DNA of 32,164 bases from an uncultured Clostridia bacterium (GCA_934254725.1 CAKQLR010000019.1:1-32164); one strand, 5' to 3'. Positions 7,371 through 14,545 are shown, numbered from the stretch's first letter. Translations and numbers: made by a program. The notes: generated by a model not told the origin, from the letters alone.

Positions 7371-8372
7371 TTAAATTACATAAGACGGGGTAAGCGTTAT
7401 AGAAGCAACTTCAATCGCAGAGAAATTAAAAGGCACCTCGAAGAAATCTCTGGTATAAGTTGTCGAAGATTCACCTTGATAACTCGACCTACCGACAATT
7501 TTACCGACAGAGACGGTACCGTTATTGTTTTTGATAACATCGCTTATAACGCCTTTTATAACATCTCTTACCATCTGTTCACAGACTTGATCGTTAACGC
7601 GCAAACAGTCAGAAAAATTTCCACCTGTTTGACCGGAAGAGTAGACAGAAGCGAAAGAAGAAAATTCGCCTGCCTTATTAGATAAGCCATAGGAATAATT
7701 TAATGCTGTTAATCTGTTATTAACCGCATTGATAAAAGCTTCATCAAAAACAACACCAAAATCCAAATTGGCAGAAAGAGTGTAAGCAAGATTTTGATAA
7801 CCAAAAACAAATGCCTTAGTAGTATCCAACAAACGATCAAAGCATACTTCATTTAAAGGTATATCGAGAGAATCACCGATAACTTTGGAATTAAATGAAG
7901 TGACCTTTAGTCTCTGTAAAAAATCTACAGTACAAGAAGCTTTTATCGTAGGATTCGAAACAGATGAAACGGTTACGGTTATTTGCTCGCCAAAAGGTTG
8001 CAAACATTTTATTGTCGCTTTAGCGCTTCCGGAAGAAGCGGGCGTTACAGTTAAATAATCCGCTACTGCTTTACCTGTTGCCCAAGCGGAATTAGAATTA
8101 GAAAAAGCAGCCGACCAATTAACACTTTTTTCAAAAGCATCTGAAGGACTAACGATTGCCTCAACTGTAATACTTGAATATTCGCTGTCTCCCGCCGCTC
8201 TGAACGTTAAAGAGGAAGGCATAGGGATCGGTTCGGAAATAACATTATTATCCGAACTGCCGCCGTTATCTGTATCTTTATTCGCAAAATTAAACAAATT
8301 TGTGGCAAACGCCGTTACACCTATTGCAACGGCTAAAGTTCCTGTAATTATTATTGATAATATTTTTTTCAT
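7371..8372 (-). CDS. Ig-like (Big_2-type) secreted protein, copy B
   Basis: 333 residues. It begins with a Sec signal (MKKILSIIITGTLAVAIG, cleavage likely after 'AFA') without a lipobox Cys, unlike copy A. A Gly/Ser/Asp linker follows and then an Ig-like domain almost identical to copy A ('SPSDAFEKSVNWSAAF', 'QRLKVTSF'). The C-terminal half differs and ends 'SAIEVASITLTPSYVI'. The DNA of the shared part (7909-8246) aligns without gaps to 6876-7213. It is the first of the paralogous pair in the transcript and lies just after a membrane-anchored beta protein. A role in surface display or adsorption is inferred; no enzyme motif is visible. Confidence 0.7.
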   Translation of the reverse strand: MKKILSIIITGTLAVAIGVTAFATNLFNFANKDTDNGGSSDNNVISEPIPMPSSLTFRAAGDSEYSSITVEAIVSPSDAFEKSVNWSAAFSNSNSAWATGKAVADYLTVTPASSGSAKATIKCLQPFGEQITVTVSSVSNPTIKASCTVDFLQRLKVTSFNSKVIGDSLDIPLNEVCFDRLLDTTKAFVFGYQNLAYTLSANLDFGVVFDEAFINAVNNRLTALNYSYGLSNKAGEFSSFASVYSSGQTGGNFSDCLRVNDQVCEQMVRDVIKGVISDVIKNNNGTVSVGKIVGRSSYQGESSTTYTRDFFEVPFNFSAIEVASITLTPSYVI

Positions 8373-8393
8373 ATTCTACCCCGCAAAAAAGTG

Positions 8394-8840
8394 TTATTTC
8401 GTGTAGGTAACGGTTACTTGTTTAATATAACCGAGGCGCTCGAAAATAGAAACTTTGCCGTCGTTATCTTCGGTCGGAACAATTTCAATTCTCGCGTATT
8501 TTGCTGTAGCCGGAATAGAAGTAAGATCGGTAGCGTCCTCGATAAAAGTCTTATCTTCGGTATAGAAATTTATCTGTACGGTTACTTTCGCGTTTTCTTT
8601 AACTTCTACTTTCAGATCTTCAACCTTTAAAAACGTGTTGGTGAACAAACCCGATTTATCCGTCGAATCAACTTTACCGGTCGTATCGTCTATTCTGCCG
8701 ATTGACCAGGAAGTAGAACGCAGTTCGCGGGTTTTATCGATTTTGCCGAGCCTTACGGCAATTACGACCATGGAAGCCAAAAGAAGGCAAATGCCGACAA
8801 TTTTCAAAATGTTGAGTAGCTTTAGTTTGTTAACTCTCAT
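8394..8840 (-). CDS. N-terminally anchored beta-rich protein
   Basis: 148 residues. It has a short basic N-terminus, one membrane helix (about 11-30), and an outside beta-rich domain containing 'VTVQINFYTEDKTFI' and 'IPATAKYARIEIVPT', ending VTVTYTK. The 'fYt-edktFi ... ipa-aKYaRIeI' pattern resembles small jelly-roll or sugar-binding-like modules found at the ends of phage and surface proteins, which is a tentative likeness. The gene follows rep by 80 bases and starts the run of envelope and surface genes. It is too long, and has the wrong layout, for a classical filamentous-phage major coat protein. Confidence 0.6.
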   Translation of the reverse strand: MRVNKLKLLNILKIVGICLLLASMVVIAVRLGKIDKTRELRSTSWSIGRIDDTTGKVDSTDKSGLFTNTFLKVEDLKVEVKENAKVTVQINFYTEDKTFIEDATDLTSIPATAKYARIEIVPTEDNDGKVSIFERLGYIKQVTVTYTK

Positions 8841-8920
8841 AATATGTCCTTTTCCCTAAAACCCTGGGAGCGAGGTATTGTTAAACATTTTATTCGCCCC
8901 TTTTTTACTCCCTTTTTTGT

Positions 8921-10195
8921 TTAAAATACATCATCGAATTTAAGCTGTTTGCCTTGCTTTTTATTTTCGTCGAAAGCTTTTTCAACAGCTTTATCGAAAC
9001 TGTCTTTATAACCGTCCGCTTCAAATGCTTCAAAAGCAACGTTTACTAAATCAATGCGTTTAGGTTTGTTTTTGTAATACTCTTTCGTTCTGTTCGGCAT
9101 ACCGCGAAATTCTCCGCAAGGTTCTCCATAATCGTTTATGTCGGAATAAAACATTATTTCGTCGGGATTTACGACAACGTAGGAGTTAATTCTTCTGTAA
9201 AGCTGCTTTAGGCTTTCCTTGCCGGGAGAATTTGCGCCCCGGTACCAATCCTTTAGCGGCACCGTTGACGTTATTATCAAAAGAACGCCGACGAAGCATT
9301 TATTCACAAAACGACTTTTTACAGAACTATTTGTATGATTGTCTAAAAATTTAAGCAAATCGGAAAAACTGAAACTATCGTCGCGCATATCGTCGAGGAT
9401 AAACACATCTTCGCCTTTGTAACTCTCGAATACGTCGTTTGAAGAGCCCGACACTCCGTAGTCAAGGTGGCGAAACGGTTTAGATTCGTCGTCGGGCTTT
9501 TTCCGCCAGTATTCTCGAGGAACAATGTCGAAATAGTTTATCTTTTCGACAAATTGTCGCGCGAACGTTGTTTTTCCGCTTCCGCTGTCTCCGCTTATAA
9601 ACATTACCTGAATATAGCGGTCAATAAAAGTGGCACGGTATTTCAATTCGGTTGCCAATGCTTTATCTAAAAGATCCTGCATTTTTATTCGTTCCTGAGT
9701 ATCGGCTATCTGATGAACTTTGTCGATCTGTTCTTTATACGAAAAAGATTCAAAATGCCCGATAAAACGAACACTCTCTGCTTGAACTTGCGGGTTCCAA
9801 TTAGTGGAATGGCGTACTTCACACCATTCATATTGATATTTGCCTTCTGCTATTGCTTCTGCCGTTCCATGAACGAAATACAAAAGACAATTAGCCGCTG
9901 TAGTTTCAATTCTCTGAATACTGTCGGGAGAAACCTTAAACAGCTTAGCAAAATATGTATGATCTATACTTTGATTGCCAAAGTTTGCATATACGTGATA
10001 ATGATTAGGCTTTTTTGTTCCTGCTTTATGTTCAGGATTTCGTAATTCGTCACGCAAAGAATAGGTATCTTTATCATGAAGAACGTAAGCCCATTTTTTT
10101 ATGGTTTTATATGAGGCAAGAACATTTAAAATATTAACTTCTTGCGTTTTTAAATATTCTTCCGTCACGGAAAACCAGAAATGTTTACATTTCAT
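8921..10195 (-). CDS. rep: Rolling-circle replication initiator: HUH nuclease plus P-loop helicase-like domain
   Basis: 424 residues from the ATG at 10195. A TTG at 10213 gives a slightly longer frame, but the GGGG tract is well placed for the ATG. The N-terminal half carries Rep motifs: 'KKWAYVLHDKD' (33-43), HUH motif 'NHYHVY' (64-69) and 'LLYFVH' with the likely nicking Tyr106, followed by 'GKYQYEW', as in the pMV158/Rep_2 family. The C-terminal half adds Walker A GDSGSGKTT (about 202-210), Walker B VFILDDM (264-270) and 'LLIITSTVP' then 'DWY' (305-318), resembling superfamily 3 helicases of CRESS-DNA Reps. Plain pMV158-type Reps lack this ATPase. An origin matching the family lies directly upstream. 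The protein would nick the origin and unwind the circle. Confidence 0.9.
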   Translation of the reverse strand: MKCKHFWFSVTEEYLKTQEVNILNVLASYKTIKKWAYVLHDKDTYSLRDELRNPEHKAGTKKPNHYHVYANFGNQSIDHTYFAKLFKVSPDSIQRIETTAANCLLYFVHGTAEAIAEGKYQYEWCEVRHSTNWNPQVQAESVRFIGHFESFSYKEQIDKVHQIADTQERIKMQDLLDKALATELKYRATFIDRYIQVMFISGDSGSGKTTFARQFVEKINYFDIVPREYWRKKPDDESKPFRHLDYGVSGSSNDVFESYKGEDVFILDDMRDDSFSFSDLLKFLDNHTNSSVKSRFVNKCFVGVLLIITSTVPLKDWYRGANSPGKESLKQLYRRINSYVVVNPDEIMFYSDINDYGEPCGEFRGMPNRTKEYYKNKPKRIDLVNVAFEAFEADGYKDSFDKAVEKAFDENKKQGKQLKFDDVF

Positions 10196-10231
10196 TTTTT
10201 GTACCCCATGCAAAAAATTTTTCCAACGGAA

Positions 10232-10345
10232 TTTTTACCCCTTTTTACCCGCTTTTACCCGTGCGCCCCTGACGAGCTCTGGGGCGCACGCATTATTACG
10301 TAGTAATAAAGGTTAAAAAGCAGCCTTGTTTTTTACCCGTTTTTA
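10232..10345 (-). other. Rolling-circle double-strand origin (pMV158-type)
   Basis: On the minus strand, reading toward rep, there are two GGTAAAAA-type repeats (about 10325-10345). Next is a small hairpin, TTATTAC/GTAATAA (10293-10309), whose loop region spells TACTACG (10305-10299), identical to the nick sequence of pMV158-family origins. A 10-bp GC-rich hairpin with arms CGTGCGCCCC and GGGGCGCACG (10260-10290) follows, and then three tandem 10-bp GGGTAAAA repeats (10231-10260). A nick hairpin followed by three short direct repeats just ahead of rep is the layout of the family's nic and bind loci. Functional assignment is by motif and position. Confidence 0.8.
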
Positions 10346-10393
10346 CCTGTTTTATCCGCACATTGAACGATTACGGATTTACAGGGGTAAAAA

Positions 10394-10684
10394 TTAAAGG
10401 TCGTAGTAAGGGCTTTCCGTAACCAACTTTAAGCCGATAAGCTGTTCAGTCCCTCCAAAATAAGCCGGGGGAGCCTTTTCAAGGTCTACAACGTCGCCGA
10501 ATTTAAAGCCCATTTTTAATATTTTTTCAAAAACGGCTTTTTCCACAAAGCAGGAACAATCGCGGAAATAAACGCTTTTGTCCAGAGCTTCACGGCGTTC
10601 AAATAATTTTACGGAATAAAAGGGTTGGTTGGTTTTCTTGCTGTTAGCAGTAAAGGTTTGATTGAAGATAAATAAAGGTTCCAT
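10394..10684 (-). CDS. Small ssDNA-binding-like protein
   Basis: 96 residues from an ATG at 10684 preceded by AAGGAG at good spacing. The sequence alternates short beta strands: 'PLFIFNQTFTANSKKTNQPF', 'YSVKLFERREALDK', and a late 'QLIGLKLVTESPYYDL'. There is no signal or membrane segment. Size and strand pattern suit a small OB-fold protein like the gpV ssDNA-binding proteins of filamentous phages (87 residues in Ff), and it sits next to the replication origin and rep. No diagnostic motif proves this. A regulator of rep or another replication accessory protein is possible. Confidence 0.55.
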   Translation of the reverse strand: MEPLFIFNQTFTANSKKTNQPFYSVKLFERREALDKSVYFRDCSCFVEKAVFEKILKMGFKFGDVVDLEKAPPAYFGGTEQLIGLKLVTESPYYDL

Positions 10685-10736
10685 ATAAACTCCTTGCCTG
10701 ATTTTTTCAGGACTTTATAAAATAAATTTATATAAA

Positions 10737-10793
10737 GGCGGATAGCCGCGGTAAACGAAATAACCGCATACCGCGTGGGGTATCCTATCCGCC
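10737..10793. other. Perfect three-way-junction inverted-repeat structure
   Basis: The outer stem GGCGGATAG/CTATCCGCC (10737-10745 with 10785-10793) encloses two adjoining hairpins. The first is GCGGT/ACCGC (10748-10752 with 10763-10767) and the second ATACC/GGTAT (10768-10772 with 10779-10783). All arms pair exactly. It lies upstream of the first element gene in noncoding DNA. In ssDNA replicons such folds serve as lagging-strand origins or packaging signals. Confidence 0.7.
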
Positions 10794-10805
10794 ATTATAC
10801 CGAAG

Positions 10806-10956
10806 TCCCGCCGAAAGGGGAGATCGGCGGGAAAACAAAGGAAGTGCCGGAGCGAGGAATTGCACTCTCGCTAAATCGAGTTCCGGCAAAAATGCTTCCG
10901 CGAAGGAGTAATGATAAAAACGGAAGCATTAAAAGGAAATGAATTACAAAATTCAT
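10806..10956. other. Cluster of four more hairpins in the element's noncoding end
   Basis: Perfect inverted repeats follow one another: TCCCGCCGA/TCGGCGGGA (10806-10832); TGCCGGA/TCCGGCA with inner GCGAG/CTCGC (10845-10888); AATGCTTCCG/CGGAAGCATT (10891-10930); ATGAATT/AATTCAT (10939-10956). None is followed by a T-run typical of a terminator. With the three-way junction this makes about 220 bases of folded noncoding DNA at the boundary of the element. No gene is supported here. The last palindrome could be an operator. Confidence 0.65.
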
Positions 10957-11048
10957 GCTTTCAAAAAATTTGGAGGTCTTTTTTCCTTTCCTATAAAATA
11001 TAACACTGTACATATTTTGAAAAAAATCAAAAAACATACGAAAAACGT

Positions 11049-11077
11049 TTGACATTCGCTTGGGAATAGGTTAATAT
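11049..11077 (+). promoter_or_regulatory. Promoter of the lysine-transport operon
   Basis: TTGACA at 11049-11054, exactly 17 bases, then TAATAT at 11072-11077. It lies ten bases upstream of the riboswitch start. Confidence 0.9.
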
Positions 11078-11087
11078 TAAACAAAAA

Positions 11088-11250
11088 GATAGAGGCGCGG
11101 AGCTTAAAAGTAGTTAAAGCCGTTTTCGGAAATTAGTCTTTAACGAAAGGAAGTTCTGCCGAAACCGTAATCGGTTTTCCGATGCTTGTTACGGTTGGGC
11201 TGCAGGGTAATACGTTGCAGACTGTCACAATTCATTTGTGGAGTGCTATC
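11088..11250 (+). promoter_or_regulatory. Lysine riboswitch (L box)
   Basis: The conserved ends GATAGAGGCGCGGA (11088 on) and GAGTGCTATC (to 11250) pair to close the aptamer. Between them are the L-box landmarks AGTAGTTAAAGCC, AACGAAAGGAAGTTCTGCCG (11140-11159), a GGTT-GGGCTGCAGGGTAAT segment and GACTGTCAC. This order is that of the lysine riboswitch. Binding of lysine should favour the terminator at 11270-11306 and turn off the ABC transporter operon, so it identifies lysine as the probable substrate. Confidence 0.9.
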
Positions 11251-11269
11251 ACAATCGTAAAGCATTTTT

Positions 11270-11306
11270 AAGCTGCGGTTAGGATTCATTCCTATCGCAG
11301 CTTTTT
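11270..11306 (+). terminator. Riboswitch expression-platform terminator
   Basis: AGCTGCG...AGGA pairs with TCCT...CGCAGCT and is followed by TTTTTA. It lies between the lysine aptamer and the first gene, as expected for transcription attenuation. Confidence 0.85.
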
Positions 11307-11332
11307 ATTTATACACAAGGAGATTTTTTATT

Positions 11333-12199
11333 ATGAAAAGATTCTTAACCTTAATCTTCGCTTTGCTTTTAACCGTTTGCTTTGCCTCCTGCGGAGGGCA
11401 ATCCGCCGGGGCGAAAGACTTGGACAACATCAAAGAAGCCGGCGTTATAAGAATAGGCATGGAGTGCAACTATAAGCCGTTCAACTGGACGCAGAACACT
11501 TCCGATAACGGCGCAGTAAAAATCGTAAAACCCGATACAGGCAAGTACGCTTACGGCTACGACGTTATGATTGCAAAGAAGATAGCCGAAGCCCTCGGCG
11601 TAAAGCTTGAAATTTATATGTGCGACTTCGACGGTTTGATTACCTCACTCAACACGAACGTTATCGACGCGGTTATCGCAGGTATGAGCCCTACCGAGGA
11701 AAGAAAAAAAGCAATAGATTTCAGTTCGCCTTACTATTCAAGCAACCTTGTTATAGTGACTAAAAAGAACAGCGCTTTAAAAGATTGCAAAAACCTCAAC
11801 GATTTAAACAAAAAAGAATACAAAATCGCGGCGCAAACGGGTACGTTCCACCTGAAAGCGTTAAAAGCTCAGCTTTCCGACTGTACTTACTCGCAAGCGG
11901 ATACATTTGCACTTCTTCAGGCACAGCTTGACTCCATGGTAATAGACGGCTATGTGGCGGAGCTTCCCACCGCGCTTACTTATTGCAGTATTTCCGACGA
12001 ATACACATACGTTCCCCTCGTAAACAACACCACGGGCTTCAAAGCTACCGACGCGGACGTATCCATAGCTGTAGGTCTCAGAAAGGGCAGCACAGCTTTG
12101 GCTAAAATAAACGAGTGCCTGAACGGCATTTTACAGGATCAACGCGACCAGATGATGAGCGAAGCGATAAGACTTCAATCCGAAGGTCTGGACTTATAA
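11333..12199 (+). CDS. Amino-acid ABC transporter substrate-binding lipoprotein (probably lysine)
   Basis: 288 residues. Signal peptide with the lipobox CFASC (Cys20) followed by a polar linker, then a periplasmic-binding fold of the SBP_bac_3 type. 'IRIGMECNYKPFNW' forms the first ligand-pocket strand, 'GYDVMIAKKIAEALG' the second, and 'AGMSPTEERKKAIDFSSPY' is the family signature. The mature protein is held on the outer face of the membrane and delivers ligand to the permease. An AAGGAG site precedes the ATG at 11333. The upstream lysine riboswitch makes lysine the likely ligand, whereas the protein alone would fit lysine, arginine, glutamine or cystine. It is followed by permease and ATPase genes in one operon. 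Confidence 0.93.
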   Translation: MKRFLTLIFALLLTVCFASCGGQSAGAKDLDNIKEAGVIRIGMECNYKPFNWTQNTSDNGAVKIVKPDTGKYAYGYDVMIAKKIAEALGVKLEIYMCDFDGLITSLNTNVIDAVIAGMSPTEERKKAIDFSSPYYSSNLVIVTKKNSALKDCKNLNDLNKKEYKIAAQTGTFHLKALKAQLSDCTYSQADTFALLQAQLDSMVIDGYVAELPTALTYCSISDEYTYVPLVNNTTGFKATDADVSIAVGLRKGSTALAKINECLNGILQDQRDQMMSEAIRLQSEGLDL

Positions 12200-12221
12200 T
12201 TTTTACAAACGGTAAACAACA

Positions 12222-12998
12222 ATGTTTTTTCAAAATATATGGGATATAATAACTAAATACTATCCCGATTTTCTGAAAGGAGTCGGCGTAACGGTTCTTC
12301 TTGCCATTACCGGCACGCTTTTCGGCTTAATAATAGGTTTGCTTATAGGCGTGTTCCGCACTCTGCCCAAAGCAAAAGGCAAAACGGCGGGCGTTTTTCA
12401 GAAGATTGCCGATTATATTCTCGTCGCTTACATAGAGGTTTTCCGCGGTACGCCGATGATGGTTCAGGCTATGGTTATTTACTACGGCTATGCGGCGATA
12501 ACTTCGGGGCAAACGCTTCCAGTTATCCCGTCCGCAATCATAATCGTATCTATAAACACAGGCGCGTATATGGCGGAAATCGTGCGCGGCGGCATACTCT
12601 CCATAGATAAAGGACAATTCGAGGGTGCCGAAGCCATAGGCATGAGCCATTGGCAGATGATGACCAAGGTAATCATCCCGCAGGTTATGCGCAATATACT
12701 CCCCTCTGTCGGCAACGAATTCGTAATAAACATAAAAGATACCTCCGTTTTAAGCGTAATATACGTAAGCGAGCTATTCTTTATGGGCAAAAACGCGGCG
12801 GCAGACAACTACCTTACGCTGGAAACTTACGTTGTAGTCTCGGTTATTTATCTTATACTTACGCTCACCTCCACGCGAATTCTTCGCCTGCTCGAAAAGA
12901 AGCTTAACGGCAAGGAACATTACACCATTTGCGGCTCGCAAAGCAATCCGGACGCGAACATCGTGGTAAACACCAAGGAGGAAATTCCGAATGACTGA
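12222..12998 (+). CDS. Amino-acid ABC transporter permease (probably lysine)
   Basis: 258 residues, about five membrane helices, HisM/GlnP family. The N-terminal 'YYPDFLKGVGVTVLLAITG' helix is typical. The coupling EAA loop, which docks on the ATPase, reads 'EGAEAIGMSHWQMMTKVIIP' and is followed by 'QVMRNILPSVGNEFVINIKD'. The C-terminus adds a polar cytoplasmic tail of about 30 residues beyond the last helix. It starts 22 bases after the binding-protein gene and overlaps the ATPase gene by eight bases, implying coupled translation. Substrate is inferred from the riboswitch ahead of the operon. Confidence 0.93.
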   Translation: MFFQNIWDIITKYYPDFLKGVGVTVLLAITGTLFGLIIGLLIGVFRTLPKAKGKTAGVFQKIADYILVAYIEVFRGTPMMVQAMVIYYGYAAITSGQTLPVIPSAIIIVSINTGAYMAEIVRGGILSIDKGQFEGAEAIGMSHWQMMTKVIIPQVMRNILPSVGNEFVINIKDTSVLSVIYVSELFFMGKNAAADNYLTLETYVVVSVIYLILTLTSTRILRLLEKKLNGKEHYTICGSQSNPDANIVVNTKEEIPND

Positions 12999-13734
12999 AA
13001 ATACGGTTATAAGCATACAAGGGCTTACAAAATCCTTCGGCGATCACGAGGTTTTAAAAGGAATAAACATCGACGTAAACCGCGGCGAAGTAGTTTCCAT
13101 TATCGGCTCTTCGGGCTCGGGCAAAAGCACGATGCTGCGCTGCGTAAACCTGCTTGAAAAACCCACGAGCGGCGAAATTCTTTTTAACGGAGAGAGTATT
13201 CTCTCAAAGGATTTCAACGTGAAAAAATATCGAGCAAAAGTCGGCATGGTTTTTCAATCGTTTAATCTGTTCAATAATATGAACGTTCTTAAAAACTGCA
13301 CGGTAGGTCCCGTTACAGTCCTCGGCGTAAACAAAAACGAAGCCGAAGCCCGCGCAATGGAATATCTTACCCTGGTCGGTATGGCAAATTACGTCAACGC
13401 CCGCCCCGCTCAGCTTTCGGGCGGACAGAAACAAAGGGTCGCTATAGCAAGGGCGCTTGCAATGCAGCCGGAAGCCCTGCTATTCGACGAACCGACGAGT
13501 GCGCTCGACCCCGAAATGGTAGGCGAGGTTTTATCCGTTATGTCCGACCTTGCGAAAAGCGGTCTTACGATGATGGTTGTCACCCACGAAATGAGTTTTG
13601 CTAAGGACATCTCCACCCGCGTTATCTTTATGGACGACGGCGTGGTTGCCGAAGAAGGCGTTCCCGAACAAATTTTCACTTCCCCAAAAGAAGCGAGAAC
13701 AAAGGAATTCCTTACAAGGGTTCTTGCAAAATAA
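12991..13734 (+). CDS. Amino-acid ABC transporter ATPase (probably lysine)
   Basis: 247 residues, full length for the GlnQ/HisP family. Walker A is GSSGSGKST (about 37-45), the Q-loop sits in 'VGMVFQSFNLF', the signature is LSGGQKQR, Walker B is LLFDEPTSALDP, and the switch His is in 'VVTHEMSFA'. It powers uptake from the cytoplasmic side. It is the third gene of the riboswitch-controlled operon, with a strong GGAGG site within the end of the permease gene, and is followed by an intrinsic terminator. Nothing is missing from the catalytic motifs. Confidence 0.95.
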   Translation: MTENTVISIQGLTKSFGDHEVLKGINIDVNRGEVVSIIGSSGSGKSTMLRCVNLLEKPTSGEILFNGESILSKDFNVKKYRAKVGMVFQSFNLFNNMNVLKNCTVGPVTVLGVNKNEAEARAMEYLTLVGMANYVNARPAQLSGGQKQRVAIARALAMQPEALLFDEPTSALDPEMVGEVLSVMSDLAKSGLTMMVVTHEMSFAKDISTRVIFMDDGVVAEEGVPEQIFTSPKEARTKEFLTRVLAK

Positions 13735-13773
13735 AAACAGCGCGTTTCTTGTGCGAAATACGGCACTTTTAGC

Positions 13774-13806
13774 GGCGAAGCTTTTTTATAAGCTTCGCCT
13801 TTTTTG
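13774..13806 (+). terminator. Terminator of the ABC transporter operon
   Basis: GGCGAAGCTT pairs with AAGCTTCGCC around a TTTTAT loop and is followed by TTTTTT. Confidence 0.92.
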
Positions 13807-13880
13807 TGTTCTGCTATTTAATGCGTAAAACAGAAGCGAAAAAATTTCTTTTAAAAGAAGCGTTATCCGTTATTAAAGAA

Positions 13881-13909
13881 TTGACAAAAGAAAACAATTG
13901 TTATAAACT
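13881..13909 (+). promoter_or_regulatory. Promoter of xpt
   Basis: TTGACA at 13881-13886, a 17-base spacer, then TAAACT at 13904-13909. It lies about 55 bases before the start codon. The leader is too short for a purine riboswitch. Confidence 0.7.
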
Positions 13910-13963
13910 AATATTATCTTAAATATAAGGCAAAATTATATCCTCGCTTTATAAGGAATTACC

Positions 13964-14545
13964 ATGGATTTACTTAAACAAAAGATTTTAAAAGAAGGCA
14001 GAGTTATAGGCGACGGCGTTCTTAAAGTTGACGGTTTCCTCAACCACCAGATTGACGTTGACCTCGTTTACAAAATGGGCGAGGATATTTACGAGCACTT
14101 CAAAGACAAGAACGTTACTAAAATCCTTACGATAGAAGCTTCCGGCATCGGGCTTGCGTGTATGGCCGCTTTGTTTTTCAAGTGCAAAGTTCTTTATGCA
14201 AAAAAGAGCGCTACGACAAATCTCGGCAACAGCGATTTATATACGTCGCACGCGTTTTCGTTCACCCACCAGACGCAGAACACCGTTCTCATTTCCAAAA
14301 AGTATCTTGAAAAAGGCGAGAACGTTTTGATTATAGACGACTTCCTTGCGCACGGCGAAGCTACAAACGCGCTTATGGACCTTGTAAAACAAGCCGGGGC
14401 AAACCTTGTAGGTGTTTCCGTTGCTATAGAAAAGGGCTTCCAGGGCGGCGGCGATAAGATAAGAGAGCGCGGCATAGATTTATATTCTCTTGCCGTAATA
14501 GACAAGATGAACGAACAAGAAGGCATCACATTCCGCAATATATAA
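13964..14545 (+). CDS. xpt: Xanthine phosphoribosyltransferase
   Basis: 193 residues, normal length. It converts xanthine and PRPP to XMP in cytoplasmic purine salvage. The start 'MDLLKQKILKEGRVIGDGVLKVDGFLNHQID' region is typical of Xpt. The PRPP-binding motif is 'VLIIDDFLAHGEATNAL', with 'IEASGIGLACMAALFFK' forming the earlier PRPP loop. AAGGA lies ahead of the ATG. In many Firmicutes xpt is paired with a xanthine permease under a guanine riboswitch. Here neither is present: the leader is short and the next gene is aspA, 67 bases on, with no clear terminator between, so the two may be co-transcribed. Confidence 0.93.
   Translation: MDLLKQKILKEGRVIGDGVLKVDGFLNHQIDVDLVYKMGEDIYEHFKDKNVTKILTIEASGIGLACMAALFFKCKVLYAKKSATTNLGNSDLYTSHAFSFTHQTQNTVLISKKYLEKGENVLIIDDFLAHGEATNALMDLVKQAGANLVGVSVAIEKGFQGGGDKIRERGIDLYSLAVIDKMNEQEGITFRNI

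Noticed and set aside
10795..11055. 86-codon minus-strand reading frame
   Set aside because: It is composed of the hairpin arms and the lysine-operon promoter region, has no ribosome-binding site of note, and has an improbable protein composition; the palindromes explain the open frame.
11100..11310. T-box leader
   Set aside because: No T-box sequence (GGGTGGNACCGCG-like) is present; the conserved ends and internal motifs match the lysine riboswitch instead.
13910..13963. Purine riboswitch before xpt
   Set aside because: The leader between promoter and start codon is only about 55 bases and lacks the conserved aptamer segments.
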